A model generated the notes under the pieces. The model saw only the letters and a list, made by a program, of their open reading frames with translations. It was not told where the DNA came from and searched no databases. A program made the position numbers and the translations under genes. From Saccharibacillus alkalitolerans (GTDB lineage Bacteria > Bacillota > Bacilli > Paenibacillales > Paenibacillaceae): a stretch of DNA of 64,000 nt. Positions 63,963 through 64,000 of the stretch are shown here, piece by piece (position 1 is the stretch's first letter; each line of letters opens with the position of its first letter). The stretch is from the NCBI RefSeq assembly GCF_011090185.1, contig NZ_JAAFGS010000001.1, positions 248,001 to 312,000 of the forward strand, read 5' to 3'.

Positions 63963-64000
63963 ATGAGCAAGTCAAAATTTTACGTGGTCTGGGCGGGCAG
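63963..64000 (+). CDS. rnhA: Probable ribonuclease H with viroplasmin domain (3' end missing)
   Basis: Only 12 codons are inside the window. ATG 63963 follows GGAGG at 63953-63957. MSKSKFYVVWAG is the typical start of the Cauli_VI/viroplasmin domain at the N-terminus of some bacterial RNase HI proteins, which reads K-[FY]-YVVW-x-G. The call rests on this short match and on the good promoter and ribosome site. Confidence 0.6.
   Translation, partial: MSKSKFYVVWAG

Overview
The window reads as chromosomal DNA from a high-GC, low-repeat Firmicute of the Paenibacillaceae (Paenibacillus or Saccharibacillus type; the genus is my inference). The grounds are strong AGGAGG-type ribosome sites, sigma-A promoters, a PyrR-type pyr leader, a T-box in front of ileS, the ylm-sepF-divIVA division cluster, encoded tRNAs without CCA, and many carbohydrate ABC systems that lack their own ATPase. 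There are no rRNA genes, transposases, phage genes or CRISPR arrays.

Bases 1-13665 are the cell-wall and division region: murG (5' end outside the window), divIB, ftsA, ftsZ, pgeF, ylmE, sepF, ylmG, ylmH, divIVA, then T-box-controlled ileS (long, eukaryote-like type), lspA and an RluD-type pseudouridine synthase. Two things found in many relatives are missing here: murB between murG and divIB, and the spoIIGA-sigE-sigG block after ftsZ. Bases 13666-14228 hold a 44-bp tandem repeat and a 175-bp imperfect palindrome. They are followed by an LL-diaminopimelate aminotransferase, beta-phosphoglucomutase, a chemoreceptor with a sigma-D-like promoter, and a secreted RCC1-like/stalk-domain protein.

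Bases 20459-29817 are a complete-looking PyrR-attenuated operon (pyrR, pyrB, pyrC, carA, carB, pyrF, pyrE) without pyrK or pyrD. An orphan solute-binding lipoprotein and tRNA-fMet plus tRNA-Ile2 (CAT) genes follow.

Bases 32597-37462 carry a beta-lactamase-fold hydrolase, an AraC regulator, and divergent GH88, DUF2264 and small genes, probably a small uronide-processing locus. Bases 37554-44581 are a set of small stress and envelope genes: a glyoxalase-fold dioxygenase and an azoreductase with related operator motifs, several very small proteins (49, 45, 60 and 75 residues), a NucB-type nuclease, a KimA-type potassium importer, and an 80-residue WYL-like protein under two LexA boxes. A probable unassigned structured RNA (about 165 nt, minus strand) sits at 44602-44767, next to a second chemoreceptor with its own sigma-D-like promoter.

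Bases 46928-57529 hold tRNA-Leu and then a second, larger oligosaccharide locus: GH105 unsaturated rhamnogalacturonyl hydrolase, a membrane-anchored AraC regulator, a solute-binding lipoprotein with a cre-like site upstream, two LplB/LplC-type permeases, a sugar isomerase/epimerase-fold protein, and an alpha/alpha-barrel protein with an anomalous start. The pathway suggested is import of unsaturated uronic-acid oligosaccharides (pectin or glycosaminoglycan type), cleavage by GH105/GH88 and further processing by isomerase and oxidoreductase enzymes. The rest is a MerR regulator with a classical 19-bp-spacer target promoter in front of a DUF554 membrane protein, a Gfo/Idh/MocA oxidoreductase, a ChbG/YdjC deacetylase, an ABC exporter with an operator-like repeat, and the first codons of a likely RNase H gene.
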